In this document: piece by piece, positions 6,138 through 6,138 of the stretch
Numbering within the stretch: position 1 is the first letter of the stretch
How the letters are laid out: every line of letters starts with the position of its first letter
NCBI GenBank assembly: GCA_002333205.1
Contig: DDAD01000088.1
Coordinates: 9,091 to 15,228, forward strand
From: Pedobacter sp. UBA2067
Lineage (GTDB): Bacteria > Bacteroidota > Bacteroidia > Sphingobacteriales > Sphingobacteriaceae
Length of the DNA stretch: 6,138 nt
Direction of reading: 5' to 3'
The notes under the pieces: generated by a model
Databases searched by the model: none
The model's input: only the letters and a program-made list of their open reading frames with translations
What the model was told of the DNA's origin: nothing
Translations under genes and position numbers: made by a program

Positions 6138-6138
6138 T

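Overview
The window reads as an ordinary chromosomal housekeeping segment from a member of the Bacteroidota, most likely the Sphingobacteriaceae (Pedobacter or Mucilaginibacter type). This assignment is inference. It rests on the overall style of the proteins (for example FELGR instead of the common EPGR in LysA), AT-rich leaders without usable Shine-Dalgarno sequences, and moderate G+C. No mobile element, CRISPR array, rRNA or tRNA was seen.

Layout from left to right: a plus-strand transaldolase (25-1122) converges on a minus-strand alpha-phosphohexomutase (1197-2930), with a strong bidirectional hairpin terminator between them. The mutase and a plus-strand monofunctional aspartate kinase (3325-4635) diverge from a 394-base AT-rich intergenic region. 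That region holds no convincing gene but has several short repeats and dyads. Next comes a 241-base gap that is not empty: its minus strand carries a 57-codon TTG-start reading frame (4702-4875) for a predicted two-helix membrane protein, with its own hairpin and T-tract terminator lying against the end of lysC. Diaminopimelate decarboxylase (4877-6046, plus) starts one base from the small gene, head to head. The last 92 bases contain an AT-rich dyad.

Functionally there are two pairs. Transaldolase and phosphohexomutase belong to central sugar-phosphate metabolism (pentose phosphate pathway and hexose-phosphate interconversion). LysC and LysA are the first and last enzymes of the diaminopimelate route to lysine. 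The LysC ACT region keeps the residue pattern of the lysine-inhibited E. coli AKIII class, so feedback by lysine is the likely control. No lysine riboswitch was recognised.

The least expected item is the small membrane-protein gene squeezed between lysC and lysA. The rest is conventional.
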